From Sphingomonas gilva (GTDB lineage Bacteria > Pseudomonadota > Alphaproteobacteria > Sphingomonadales > Sphingomonadaceae), in contig NZ_QWLV01000002.1 of assembly GCF_003515075.1 (NCBI RefSeq), forward strand, positions 496,001-560,000: a stretch of 64,000 nucleotides of DNA, in the 5' to 3' direction. Below, piece after piece: positions 1 through 8,473 of the stretch. Position 1 is the first letter of the stretch, and each line of letters begins with the position of its first letter. Under the pieces are notes generated by a model. The model was not told the DNA's origin and did no database searches. It worked only from the letters and a program-made list of their open reading frames with translations. A program made the translations under genes and the position numbers.

Positions 1-204
1 CACGCCGGTAGGCGCGAGGGTTCTGATTCCGTCGAGCATCATCGTGCCCAACTCGGGTCCCGCGAAACCGCCGATCAGCGCAAAAAGGATGGGGATGAGC
101 GTCAGCGCCACCATTGGCGACAGCCGCTTGGTCATGATCAGCACCATGAAGGTGACGACCATGCCGAATCCAAGCAGTGTCAGCGTTATGTCAGCGCCCT
201 GCAT
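1..204 (-). CDS. CitMHS-family citrate/metal symporter (N-terminal part only)
   Basis: The gene starts at the ATG complementary to 202-204 and runs off the left edge, leaving 68 residues. The visible part has two hydrophobic segments separated by a short basic loop (MTKRLSP) and ends in MLDGIRTLAPTG, which strongly resembles the start of CitMHS citrate-Mg2+ or citrate-Ca2+ proton symporters of the inner membrane. The binding protein, kinase and regulator upstream on the same strand resemble tricarboxylate sensing systems, which supports citrate or a related acid as substrate. The remaining membrane segments are outside the window, so substrate and completeness cannot be judged. Confidence 0.75.
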   Translation of the reverse strand, partial: MQGADITLTLLGFGMVVTFMVLIMTKRLSPMVALTLIPILFALIGGFAGPELGTMMLDGIRTLAPTGV

Positions 205-329
205 TCATACCCTCCGTCAGACGTCCACGCCACCAGGTGGTGATTCGCATTGGACGTTCCGTTTCGGCGCCTAACCGCCGGCATCCCTCTTCAGGGGATT
301 GCTGTGAGGGGAGGAATGGCAGCGCTTGC

Positions 330-345
330 TGTCACCACACTGTCA
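330..345. promoter_or_regulatory. TGTCA-N6-TGTCA direct repeat upstream of the citrate transporter
   Basis: Two TGTCA half-sites begin at 330 and 341, one helical turn (11 bases) apart, in the 157-base gap between the solute-binding protein gene and the transporter. Direct repeats with this period are typical binding sites for OmpR-type response regulators. The same arrangement recurs at 6378-6395. That the TctD-like regulator of this cluster binds here is inference. Confidence 0.45.
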
Positions 346-361
346 TTGCAGCGCAGCAAAA

Positions 362-1438
362 TCAGCGGGCGGAATGGATCATGCCATGCCAGCTAGCGAG
401 CAGGCGCCTGCGCTTTTGATCATCCAGATAGACCAGCAGGCCGGGACCCAGCGGTATCGGGCGCAACGGGCCTATCTGGGATTCGGCCATGCCGGCCTGG
501 TGCAGCCGGCCAGGCACCTCCTCGCGCACGGCGCTGAGGCGGCTTTCGTTCGCCAGCAGCCGTTGGCCGCGGATCGACAGGAGATACTCGAGGAAGAGAT
601 GCGCTGCAGCCGGGTTGGGTCCATCCTTCGGCAGCACTGCAGTGCGTGATACAGCCAATGTGTAATCGCGCGGATAGATGATCACCAGCTTGTTGTTGGC
701 GTCCGCCCGCGCCTGAGCATAGGATCCGAGCAGGTTATAGGCCATCGCCAGCTCCCTTGCTTCAAGCTGGTCGAGCAGGGTTGCCGTATTGTCTTCCAAC
801 TGGACGCCGGTATCTGCCATCGCTTCGACGAGGACACCGTAATCGCTGGACTGACGGGCATCCTGCGACGCGAGCAGATAGCCGACGCTGCTACGCTCGA
901 TGTCGTAGGTGCCAACGCGATTCCGCCAAAACGTCTTGTCGCGGCGAAGCGTTTCGAGCAGCTCCGCGCGCGAAAGCGGAAGCTCGCGCCCCGCCATCAC
1001 GTCGCGGTTGAACACCATGACGGCAGGCTCGAAGGTGAAGCCGAACGCTTCATCGCGCCAGCGCGCCCAGCTGGGCAACGCCCGAACATTTGCGGAAGAA
1101 TGGCGTGCCGCATAGCCGTCGTTCACCAGTTTGGCCTGAAGATCCATCGCCGAGCTCAGCAGGAGGTCGGCACGCGGCTGGCCTCGCTTGGCTTCGTCGA
1201 GATAGCGTCGATAGAGCGGCGCGGCGTCGAGTTCCTCGTAGCGGACGGCGATGGTCGGATGCAGGCGCCGAAAATCCGCGATGACCGGCCGGAAGACGCC
1301 GGTGTCCGTGGTGCTGTAGATCGTGAGCGTCGTACCGCGCGATACGGCGATGTCGTCGCCCCCTTGCCGCAGATGCCAGACCAGGGCGCCGAGACCGAGG
1401 ATCGTCAGTGCGGCAACGAGGAGCGCGCCTATCTTCAT
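362..1438 (-). CDS. Periplasmic extracellular solute-binding protein (sensor-associated)
   Basis: This 358-residue protein has an N-terminal signal anchor (MKIGALLVAALTILGLGALV) followed by a periplasmic binding-protein fold of the iron/anion ABC type (TIYSTTDTGVFRPVIADF, then VMVFNRDVMAG). No ABC permease or ATPase lies nearby. The gene overlaps the histidine kinase by four bases (ATGA), so the protein probably presents a ligand to the kinase rather than feeding a transporter, as in other binding-protein/TctE/TctD sets. The ligand, presumably a tricarboxylate given the CitMHS gene downstream, is inferred. Confidence 0.8.
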   Translation of the reverse strand: MKIGALLVAALTILGLGALVWHLRQGGDDIAVSRGTTLTIYSTTDTGVFRPVIADFRRLHPTIAVRYEELDAAPLYRRYLDEAKRGQPRADLLLSSAMDLQAKLVNDGYAARHSSANVRALPSWARWRDEAFGFTFEPAVMVFNRDVMAGRELPLSRAELLETLRRDKTFWRNRVGTYDIERSSVGYLLASQDARQSSDYGVLVEAMADTGVQLEDNTATLLDQLEARELAMAYNLLGSYAQARADANNKLVIIYPRDYTLAVSRTAVLPKDGPNPAAAHLFLEYLLSIRGQRLLANESRLSAVREEVPGRLHQAGMAESQIGPLRPIPLGPGLLVYLDDQKRRRLLASWHGMIHSAR

Positions 1439-2817
1439 TTACCCCTCCGGGGGAGTTCCAGCATCACGATCAGGCCGCCGCCGGGCCGATCGAGCAGGCT
1501 TACGCTGCCATCATGGCTCGCGATGGCCTGGCGAACGATCGCCAGTCCGAGCCCGGCGCCGGGGACCAGTCCGGTGCCCCTGGCGAACCTTTCGAACAGT
1601 CGTTCTCTGTCATCGATGGCAATACCCGGTCCGCGATCACTGACCGTCAGGACATAAATCGCGTCGGTCGCGGCAAGTTCGATATCGACGCGTCTCCCAT
1701 TGGCGCCGCCATGAAGCAAAGCGTTATCGATCAGGTTCTTGAGCGCCTCCCCGATCAGCAGCGCATCGCCGACGAACGGGGCGACGTCGAGCGGCGTGCA
1801 AAAATGCGCGTCGCTGTGCTCGGAGAGCGAGATCGACTCCCGGATGGCGTTTCTGATGACCTGGTTCAGGTCGCACGGTGCGAAATCCCGCATGTCGGAG
1901 CGATGATTGACGGTCGCGTCGCTCAGCAGCTGATTGAGGAGCCGCGAGAGTTTGGAAGCGTTGCGCTCGACCGCACGAAGCGCGTGGCGCAGTTCGTCGG
2001 GATCATCTTCGCTGGCGACCTGCGCCTGCGCCCTCAGTGCCGCCAAAGGCGTGCGCATCTGATGGGCGGCTTGCGCGATGAATGCCCGAAGCGAATCGAT
2101 GTTCGCACCAAGCCGCCCCATGAACCCGTTGATCGAATCCACAAGAGGCGCCACCTCACGTGGTACGGCGGCAGCGACAGGCTGTAGGTCGGAAGGCTCG
2201 CGCCTAGCGAGATCCTCACCGATCGACGTCAAAGGGCGTAGCGCGTGACCGATGCCGAACCACACCGAAGCGAGCGCAAGCAGGGTGAGGAGCACGATCG
2301 GCGCCACCGCGTCGAGCGTCAGATCGCGCGCCAGTGCATCCCTCGCGCGTCTGGTCTGGCCAACCTGTACAGCCAGCCATCCGGTCGCGCCGGATTGTGC
2401 GATCTCACGTTGCAACACGACGAACCGGACGAGCTCGCCGCGATACCGGGCGTCAAAGAACTGGCTGGGATTCACACCTCTGTCGCCGCGCCTTGGAGTT
2501 CGCGCACGCGGCAGGTCCGAATAGCCGGTCACGGTGTTCCCCGCGGGTCCGATGACACGGTAGAAGACACGGTCGTCAGGCGCAGCGGACAGCATGTCGA
2601 GCGCCGCATAGGGGATGTCGACCCGAACCTCTCCCGCATCGATGGAAAGCGTTTCGGCAATGGAAAGCGCCGCGCCGGCCAGCAGTCGATCATAGGATCG
2701 ATCCGCTGCGACCTGGCTGTTGGCGCGGGCTGCAAGGTACAGGATGATCATCCCGCCGAGAAACAAGGCGCCAATCGTTCCGGCCAATCGCAGGCGCAGC
2801 GAGATGGTGCGAGTCAC
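1435..2817 (-). CDS. tctE: TctE-like sensor histidine kinase
   Basis: A 460-residue inner-membrane kinase. Membrane segments lie at about 11-30 and 170-190 and bracket a periplasmic 2CSK_N-type domain. A HAMP-like linker follows, then the H-box with phospho-acceptor His252 (AAHQMRTPLAAL), and a HATPase domain with N-box NLIDNALLHGG, G1 box DRGPGI and G2 box GAGLGLAI. All catalytic boxes are intact. It overlaps the regulator upstream and the binding protein downstream by four bases each, so the three genes are translationally coupled. The 2CSK_N sensor domain is typical of TctE-type tricarboxylate sensors; the exact stimulus is inferred. Confidence 0.85.
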   Translation of the reverse strand: MTRTISLRLRLAGTIGALFLGGMIILYLAARANSQVAADRSYDRLLAGAALSIAETLSIDAGEVRVDIPYAALDMLSAAPDDRVFYRVIGPAGNTVTGYSDLPRARTPRRGDRGVNPSQFFDARYRGELVRFVVLQREIAQSGATGWLAVQVGQTRRARDALARDLTLDAVAPIVLLTLLALASVWFGIGHALRPLTSIGEDLARREPSDLQPVAAAVPREVAPLVDSINGFMGRLGANIDSLRAFIAQAAHQMRTPLAALRAQAQVASEDDPDELRHALRAVERNASKLSRLLNQLLSDATVNHRSDMRDFAPCDLNQVIRNAIRESISLSEHSDAHFCTPLDVAPFVGDALLIGEALKNLIDNALLHGGANGRRVDIELAATDAIYVLTVSDRGPGIAIDDRERLFERFARGTGLVPGAGLGLAIVRQAIASHDGSVSLLDRPGGGLIVMLELPRRGK

Positions 2818-3497
2818 CCGGAGCCTGCCTCGGCGACATAACCCAACCCGCGCATCGTGCGAATCACAAGCGCATCACCAAGCTTGCGACGCAGCCGGCC
2901 GACATAGAGCTCGATCGCATTCTCACTTGCCTCGTCGTCGAAATCGAAGAGTTGCGAGGCGATCTGCTCCTTGCTCAACACCCTGCCAAGGTTGCCCACG
3001 AAAATCTCCAGCAAACGATATTCCCGGTTGGGCAGCGTCAGCGGCTCGCCGTTCAGAAGCGCGACCTTGGCGCCCCGGTCGAAGGTCAACGCGCCAATCT
3101 GCATGACGCCGGCGGCCAGCCCCTGCGAACGCCGCAACAATGCACGGCAGCGCGCATCGAACTCACGAAAATCAAAGGGCTTGGAGAGATAGTCGTCTGC
3201 GCCGACATCGAGCGCGCCCACGCGATCTTCAATATTGGACCTCGCGGTCAGCATGAGCACCGGGGTTCGCGCCCCACGCCTGCGCAGTTCGCGCAGGATG
3301 GCGAAGCCATCCATGTGCGGCAGCTCGATATCGAGCACCACGAGATCATATGCCTGATAACGCAGGACGTCGTCCGCTTCCTCGCCGTCGCTTTGCCAAT
3401 CAACGGCGTAGCCATCACGGCGCAGCCGCCTCAAAATGGCATCGCCCAGATCTGGATCGTCCTCGACGACCATTATCCTCAATGTCCGCCCCTCCAT
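2814..3497 (-). CDS. tctD: OmpR-family response regulator (TctD-like)
   Basis: From the ATG at 3497 the protein has 227 residues. The longer frame upstream lacks conserved sequence, so this start, just ahead of the receiver domain (RIMVVEDDPDLGDA), is preferred. The receiver has phospho-acceptor Asp56 in VVLDIELP and the conserved lysine in LSKPF. A winged-helix output domain ends in VIRTMRGLGYVAEAG. It partners the kinase that overlaps its stop. The likely targets are the citrate transporter and perhaps the porin, judging from the shared TGTCA direct repeats. Confidence 0.85.
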   Translation of the reverse strand: MEGRTLRIMVVEDDPDLGDAILRRLRRDGYAVDWQSDGEEADDVLRYQAYDLVVLDIELPHMDGFAILRELRRRGARTPVLMLTARSNIEDRVGALDVGADDYLSKPFDFREFDARCRALLRRSQGLAAGVMQIGALTFDRGAKVALLNGEPLTLPNREYRLLEIFVGNLGRVLSKEQIASQLFDFDDEASENAIELYVGRLRRKLGDALVIRTMRGLGYVAEAGSG

Positions 3498-3625
3498 CCA
3501 TGTCGGACCCTCTATTGGAGTCCTCGCCTTGTCGTGGTGCCAAGCGATGACGCCGAGATCGGGTCTATGCAAGCGCCGCGCTCGACCGCGTTTGCACGGT
3601 TACATTGCCGGCCGCACCGGGTAAC

Positions 3626-4981
3626 TCAGGTGAGCCGTTCGATCCCTGTCCAGCCCAAGACGGCCCGTAATCCGCCCATCGGCGAGCGCTCGAGCGTGAT
3701 GCGTCCTCCGGTCGCGTCGATCAGATCGGTGGCGATCGACAGGCCCAGGCCATGCCCACCACCGCGTTGGTCCAGTCTGATTCCGCGCTCGACCGCCTGA
3801 CGGACCTGATCTGGCGTCATGCCCGGGCCGTCGTCATCAATGATGATCGAAACACCGGTTGCGCTCGCTCCGCCCCGGATGGTCACGAGGCGCCGGGCGA
3901 ACCGGACGGCATTTTCGAGCAAGACGCCAAGCAACGTGCTGAGGTCGTCCTCGGCAAGGGGCAATTCCAGCTCCGTAGGAATATCGAACTGGAAGTCAAT
4001 TCGAGCGCCGGCCTCGGTCCGCTCGAGCACCGCCACCAGTCGCTGGCAAAGCAGGAGCACCGCGGTTCGTCGGTCTTGGGCGGCGTACCGCGTAGCTGCG
4101 GCGCGCGCGCGCGCGAGTTCGGCCTCGACAGCCGCCGCCGCCGCGGCAACCGCCTTGTCCAGTCCGCTCGTATCGCCGCCAGCGGCCTTGATCTGTCTGG
4201 CTTGCGCCGACAGCGCGGCGAGCGGTGTCTTCATGCCATGCGCGAGATCGGCGGCGCGCTGGCGCGCGCGTCTGAGGTCCGCTTCGCGTGCGCCTGCAAG
4301 GTCGTTGATCGCATCAATCAGTGGCTCGACCTCCTCCGGATAGACTTCGCTCAAGCGCTCGGCGGGATTGCGCTTCAAGGTCATGACCTCTCGACGGACC
4401 CGTGTGAGCGGCTGCAGCCCCAGCGACACCTGCAGCCAGGCGGCCAAGGCCAGCACGATTCCAAGAACCGTCAGAAAGGCGCCAAGTTCGAGCCCGAATT
4501 CACGGCGCGCTGCCCGGAGTCCTGTCCTGTCCTGCGCGACCTGAATGAGCACCGCGTCATTATCGCCGGACCGCGAAACGAGGCGTTCGACGAGGAAAAT
4601 GTCCTGGGCGAACGGCCCATCCTGGACATGGCGCGTGTACCAATCGCTTCGGGACGAGCGTGTCGGACGGGCAAGCGCCTGGTCCCAGAGCGATCGCGAT
4701 CGCAGGATTCGATCGGCTGTCGAGACCTGCCAGTAGAGACCGCTTGCGGGCGTTTCGAACTGGGGATCGGTCGGCATTCTCGAGAGCGCGATACCGCCCT
4801 GAGGATCCGCATCGACGGCGGCGACAAGCTGATTGGCGTGCCGCCGAAGCTCGAACTCGACGCGACGCTCGAGGTGCCTGTCGAACAGCAGGATCATCGT
4901 TAGCCAGGCGATCGCCATGGCCGCCAGGATCGCCAGACCGCCGCCGATCAACAGTCGCCAGCGAAGCGAATAAGCCTTCAT
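3626..4981 (-). CDS. Sensor histidine kinase of the second two-component system
   Basis: The start is the ATG at 4981, which overlaps the stop of the preceding regulator (ATGA), giving 451 residues. Membrane segments lie near residues 9-33 and 165-190 with a periplasmic sensor region between them. His248 in LAHGMKTPLAAL is the phospho-acceptor. The ATPase domain shows the N-box ENAVRFA, then DDDGPGM and GGGHGLGLSIA. The paired-gene layout and the two PepSY-type proteins at the head of the operon suggest an envelope or cation-responsive system of the PhoQ type, but the signal is unknown. Confidence 0.85.
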   Translation of the reverse strand: MKAYSLRWRLLIGGGLAILAAMAIAWLTMILLFDRHLERRVEFELRRHANQLVAAVDADPQGGIALSRMPTDPQFETPASGLYWQVSTADRILRSRSLWDQALARPTRSSRSDWYTRHVQDGPFAQDIFLVERLVSRSGDNDAVLIQVAQDRTGLRAARREFGLELGAFLTVLGIVLALAAWLQVSLGLQPLTRVRREVMTLKRNPAERLSEVYPEEVEPLIDAINDLAGAREADLRRARQRAADLAHGMKTPLAALSAQARQIKAAGGDTSGLDKAVAAAAAAVEAELARARAAATRYAAQDRRTAVLLLCQRLVAVLERTEAGARIDFQFDIPTELELPLAEDDLSTLLGVLLENAVRFARRLVTIRGGASATGVSIIIDDDGPGMTPDQVRQAVERGIRLDQRGGGHGLGLSIATDLIDATGGRITLERSPMGGLRAVLGWTGIERLT

Positions 4982-5643
4982 CGGGAAATCGGCACGACCT
5001 GATAGCCGAAGCCGCGTCGGGTGACGATCCGCGCCGCCCCGATCTTGCGACGAAGCCTGAGGATGAGTGCTTCGATAGCGTTGCTGTCGCCACTTTCCTC
5101 GGCACCATAGAGATGGTCGGCCAGCTCTCCTGCCGAGACGGTGCGGTCGGCCTGGTGCGCCAGATAGTTGAGCAGGCGAAACTCGAGTTGCGAAAGCTCC
5201 GCCGGTGCGCCGCCTACGGTCACTGCTCTGCGCCGCGTATCGATCCGCAGATCGCCAAGATCGATGCTCGGCGCTGCGTGGCCGGAAGCTCGCCTCACCA
5301 ATGCGCGGACGCGCGTGACGAGCTCGCCCATTTCGAATGGCTTGCCCAGATAGTCGTCGGCACCAGCCTCGATTCCTTCGACCTTCTCGATCCAGTCGCT
5401 GCGGGCCGACAGGATCAGCACGGGAAAGGATCGCCCGGCCTCGCGCCATCGCTTCAGCACGGAAATCCCGTCCAGCCTTGGCAAGCCGAGATCGAGGACC
5501 GCGACGTCGATCTCCTCGACATCGCCGCGATACCAGGCGTCTTCGCCATTGACCACCAGATCGGTGAGAAAGCCGCTGGCTTCGAGCGCCCGAACGACAT
5601 CCGGACCGACATCAGGGTCGTCCTCGATCACCAGCGCCCTCAT
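4978..5643 (-). CDS. OmpR/PhoP-family response regulator
   Basis: This 221-residue protein has a receiver domain beginning MRALVIEDDPDVG, phospho-acceptor Asp51 in VAVLDLGLP, and the conserved Lys in LGKPF. The winged-helix domain ends IVTRRGFGYQVVPISR. The start codon abuts the stop of the PepSY gene ahead of it, with no gap, so it belongs to a four-gene operon of PepSY, PepSY, regulator and kinase. It may bind the TGTCA direct repeat just upstream of that operon, but the other regulator in this region is an equal candidate. Confidence 0.87.
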   Translation of the reverse strand: MRALVIEDDPDVGPDVVRALEASGFLTDLVVNGEDAWYRGDVEEIDVAVLDLGLPRLDGISVLKRWREAGRSFPVLILSARSDWIEKVEGIEAGADDYLGKPFEMGELVTRVRALVRRASGHAAPSIDLGDLRIDTRRRAVTVGGAPAELSQLEFRLLNYLAHQADRTVSAGELADHLYGAEESGDSNAIEALILRLRRKIGAARIVTRRGFGYQVVPISR

Positions 5644-5982
5644 CTATTTTGGCCTCCTCCGTAGCAGCGCGCCCGTTCGGGCATCCAGCGAGAGCTTCCG
5701 GATCACGCCCGAACGTGTGAGCAACTCCACCTCATAGAAGAGCTGCCCATTCTTGCTTTCCAGCTCGACCTCGATAACGTCCCCCGGTGCAGCGCGCTGC
5801 GCTATCGACAGGATACGAGCAAGCGGCAGCACCTCGCCGCGCAGCACCGCCTGCCGCGCAAGATCGTGGTCGCGGGCTTTCTGCGCCTTCTTGTCGCGCT
5901 TCCCCTGCGCAAACGCCGGCTGAGGCACGGCGCTGGTCGCCATGATCGCGATCATGAGAGCGGCGCACATGGCCTTGATCAT
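5644..5982 (-). CDS. PepSY-domain periplasmic protein
   Basis: The ATG at 5982 is chosen because it begins a clean signal peptide (MIKAMCAALMIAIMATS, cleavage after PAFAQ), giving 112 residues. The mature protein has a charged linker and one PepSY repeat (ARILSIAQRA to KLSLDARTGALL). PepSY proteins are small periplasmic modules often encoded beside two-component systems, where they are thought to modulate peptidases or sensor kinases. It directly precedes the regulator gene without a gap. No enzyme motif is present. Confidence 0.75.
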   Translation of the reverse strand: MIKAMCAALMIAIMATSAVPQPAFAQGKRDKKAQKARDHDLARQAVLRGEVLPLARILSIAQRAAPGDVIEVELESKNGQLFYEVELLTRSGVIRKLSLDARTGALLRRRPK

Positions 5983-6019
5983 CTCTCGTCCCCGGTGTTC
6001 ACCGCGCAGGCGGACAATA

Positions 6020-6307
6020 TCAGCGGCTGGCATGTTCTTGTTCACCGCCAGATGTCGCAACGGCGCTCACGATGTGACTGATTCGGTTGGCCGTGATCTC
6101 CGTAGCAACGCCGTGGCGATCTCGTCCAATGATGTGCAGTTCGGCGCCATCCGCGCGAACCTCCGAAACGGTCACGCCCATTGGTTGCGCGATCGACACG
6201 GCAATTTCCCGCACCTCCGCCTTCTGCGCGTCGGTCAGCGTTCCGGCAAGCGCGGCGGTGGCCGGCAAAGCCGCGAAGATGGCGACAAGCGTGATCAAGC
6301 GAGACAT
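6020..6307 (-). CDS. Small exported PepSY-like protein
   Basis: A 95-residue protein with a signal peptide (MSRLITLVAIFAALPATAALA) and a short mature region (LTDAQKAEVREIAVSIAQ) that resembles a half PepSY repeat. It is the first gene of the operon, 37 bases before the longer PepSY gene. A TGTCA direct repeat lies about 70 bases upstream of its start. Function is unknown; a periplasmic accessory of the sensor kinase is the likeliest role. Confidence 0.65.
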   Translation of the reverse strand: MSRLITLVAIFAALPATAALAGTLTDAQKAEVREIAVSIAQPMGVTVSEVRADGAELHIIGRDRHGVATEITANRISHIVSAVATSGGEQEHASR

Positions 6308-6377
6308 GGGCGTTCTCCTGCAAATTCATGACCAGTCCTCGCTAGACGCTTGCCGCTGATAAGAAGGTCACGCGTGA

Positions 6378-6395
6378 TGTCAGCCCATTGTCAGC
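6378..6395. promoter_or_regulatory. TGTCAGC direct repeat between the PepSY operon and the porin
   Basis: TGTCAGC occurs at 6378-6384 and again at 6389-6395, 11 bases apart. It lies in the divergent spacer between the PepSY/two-component operon (minus strand) and the porin (plus strand). The layout matches the repeat at 330-345 and suggests one response regulator controls both loci. No footprinting evidence is available. Confidence 0.45.
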
Positions 6396-6569
6396 TTCAA
6401 CGATGAATTGGAGCCGGAACCAGATTGCACTGATATCGACCTCATTCTGACGCCTCGATGACGTGTTCCGCCAGTTTGATGACAGGTTTCCCGCCTAGGC
6501 TGAATTGAAGCCTGTGAAGCAGCGAGCGCTACGGCGCCGGCGAATGAACCAGGCAAGGCGGAGGATGCG

Positions 6570-7874
6570 ATGAGGCATGACAGCTTTTTGATGGCGGGGC
6601 GCGGGACTTTCGCGGCTGGCGCGGTCGCTGCCCTGATGACGGCATGGAGTCCCGTCGCCGCACAATCGAGTTCGCCATCGGACATCCAAGTCCTTCGCCA
6701 ACAGCTCGATCAGCTTCGTGCAGAACAGGCAAGCGCCGTGCGGCGGATCAGCGAGTTGGAGGCGGCGCTTGCGCGGCAAGCCGCCAAGCCCGCGCCGCCG
6801 GTGGCGACGCAATCGGCCGCGGCGACACCGAACGGTGGTTCGGACGGTCTGCTGGACAGGTTGGACGTCTCGGGCGATGTGCGGCTTCGCTACGAGGCAA
6901 ATTTTGGCGATCGGGACGCGCGCAACCGAGACCGCGGGGTTTTGCGCGCCCGGCTGAGAGCAAATTATGAAGTCAACGACTGGCTCACGGTTGGCGGTCA
7001 GATCGCAACCGGCGATCCGGACGATCCGAACACAACCGATGTCACGCTGTCGAACTTCGACGACGACCTGCAGTTCAGTCTCGACCAGGCCTATGTCCGT
7101 ATCGCGTCGGGAAACCTTGTTGCGTATGGCGGCAAGATCCCGTTGCCTTTCGCCCGCACCGACCTAGTCTGGGACGGCGACGTCAGCCCCCAAGGCACAA
7201 GCGCGGCCTACAAGCTTCCCTTGGGGAGTGGCCACGCGATCAAGGCGACAGGCCTCTATTTCCTCATCGACGAATCCGTGGCCGGCTCCAATAGCGACAT
7301 GGCGGGCGTTCAGATCGGATTCGAGAGCGACCCCGCCGCTCCGCTCCGCGTGGAGTTGGCCGTCGGATATTATGATTATTCTCTGCGCAGCGTCGCCGGG
7401 GCCGACAGCGGTGATTTCCGCAGCAATCTGATCGGCCCCGATGGCAGATATCTGTCAGACTTCGACCTGCTCGATGGTATCGCCGCCATCACCTATCAAG
7501 GTCTTGGAGAGCGTTGGCCCGTTCGCCTGGTCGGTAACTATGTGAAGAATTTGGGCGCGGCGACGGATGCCGACACCGGGTTTGGCGTTGACCTGTTCGC
7601 TGGCCGTGCGAGCAAGCCGAACGACTGGCGCTTCGGCTATGGATATGCAGAGACCGAAGTCGACGCCGTGCTGGCGGCCTTCAGTCACGACAATACCAAT
7701 ATTCCGACAAACTATCTCCAGCACACGCTGGCGATTGACTTTGTACCGACGGACAATCTCATCCTCAATGCGACCTATTATCGCTACCGTCCGAAGGATG
7801 CCCTATATTCGCTGAGCAATGATCCCTTGGATTGGCTGGATAGGGTTCGTCTCAATTTGCTCGTAAATTTTTGA
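6570..7874 (+). CDS. Outer-membrane putative porin
   Basis: This 434-residue protein has a signal peptide ending near WSPVAAQ, then a coiled-coil segment (about residues 37-67, LRQQLDQLRAEQASAVRRIS) like the periplasmic stalk of trimeric porins. The remainder alternates polar and aromatic residues as a beta barrel does (DVRLRYEANFGDRD, NAVFG-like strands) and ends in Phe after VRLNLLVNF, the usual assembly signal. It fits the putative-porin family of alphaproteobacteria. Its position downstream of the citrate-sensing genes and a shared direct-repeat motif suggest it admits the acid imported by the CitMHS protein. Confidence 0.75.
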   Translation: MRHDSFLMAGRGTFAAGAVAALMTAWSPVAAQSSSPSDIQVLRQQLDQLRAEQASAVRRISELEAALARQAAKPAPPVATQSAAATPNGGSDGLLDRLDVSGDVRLRYEANFGDRDARNRDRGVLRARLRANYEVNDWLTVGGQIATGDPDDPNTTDVTLSNFDDDLQFSLDQAYVRIASGNLVAYGGKIPLPFARTDLVWDGDVSPQGTSAAYKLPLGSGHAIKATGLYFLIDESVAGSNSDMAGVQIGFESDPAAPLRVELAVGYYDYSLRSVAGADSGDFRSNLIGPDGRYLSDFDLLDGIAAITYQGLGERWPVRLVGNYVKNLGAATDADTGFGVDLFAGRASKPNDWRFGYGYAETEVDAVLAAFSHDNTNIPTNYLQHTLAIDFVPTDNLILNATYYRYRPKDALYSLSNDPLDWLDRVRLNLLVNF

Positions 7875-8473
7875 TGCGTGCTGTGCTGGCCTAGAATTCC
7901 CTGTGCGCGTAAGCGGCTCCATGTCGCTCGGCATGATCGAGCACTAAGCCAAACCGCTGTCCCGTCGCTTCGACGGGGGCTGCCGCCCGTGTCCGAATAT
8001 CAGTTACCGTCATCGATATACCCAATCTTCAACTGCAGCCGGTCAGCTTTGACCGGCTGAGGCTGAAAAGCAGATATGACGGCCGCCTCGATTCGATCAT
8101 TCCGCTCACGCCGCCACTTGCGGGCATTCGCAGTAGGTGACAATCTTCGCGATTGACCGACACCGCGCGGCAGAGCTGACTGACGAACGTCGCGATTCGC
8201 CTCCAGACGCAAGAGCGCGCGGTTTCGCGTACGATCTTCACATCCTATAAAGCCAAGTTGACGGTGAACTGCGACGGCGGCTTTTGCGATCTTGGCCAAC
8301 CCGCGCAAATGACCGCGATTGGACGCAAGGCCGTCGTGTCGTGGCCCAGCTGTTCATTGCCGCACTTACCGAAGCAAGAATCGACAGCATTGTATCGCAA
8401 TGACTTTCTGTTGCTTTCGCCCAGCGGCGATGCGAGCGTTTACGACCCAATCTGCTTGGAGAAGGAACGAGCG
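7875..8473. other. 599-base intergenic stretch without a recognisable gene
   Basis: Neither strand shows an open frame with codon bias, a start signal or a family motif. The only extended frame simply runs into the GH32 gene. The segment marks the change from the citrate-sensing locus to the accessory island and probably contains remnants of earlier insertions, but nothing can be named. Confidence 0.5.

Noticed and set aside
8258..8473. Longer start for the GH32 gene
   Set aside because: The extra 72 residues lack a signal peptide or family sequence, whereas the ATG at 8474 has a ribosome site and a signal peptide.
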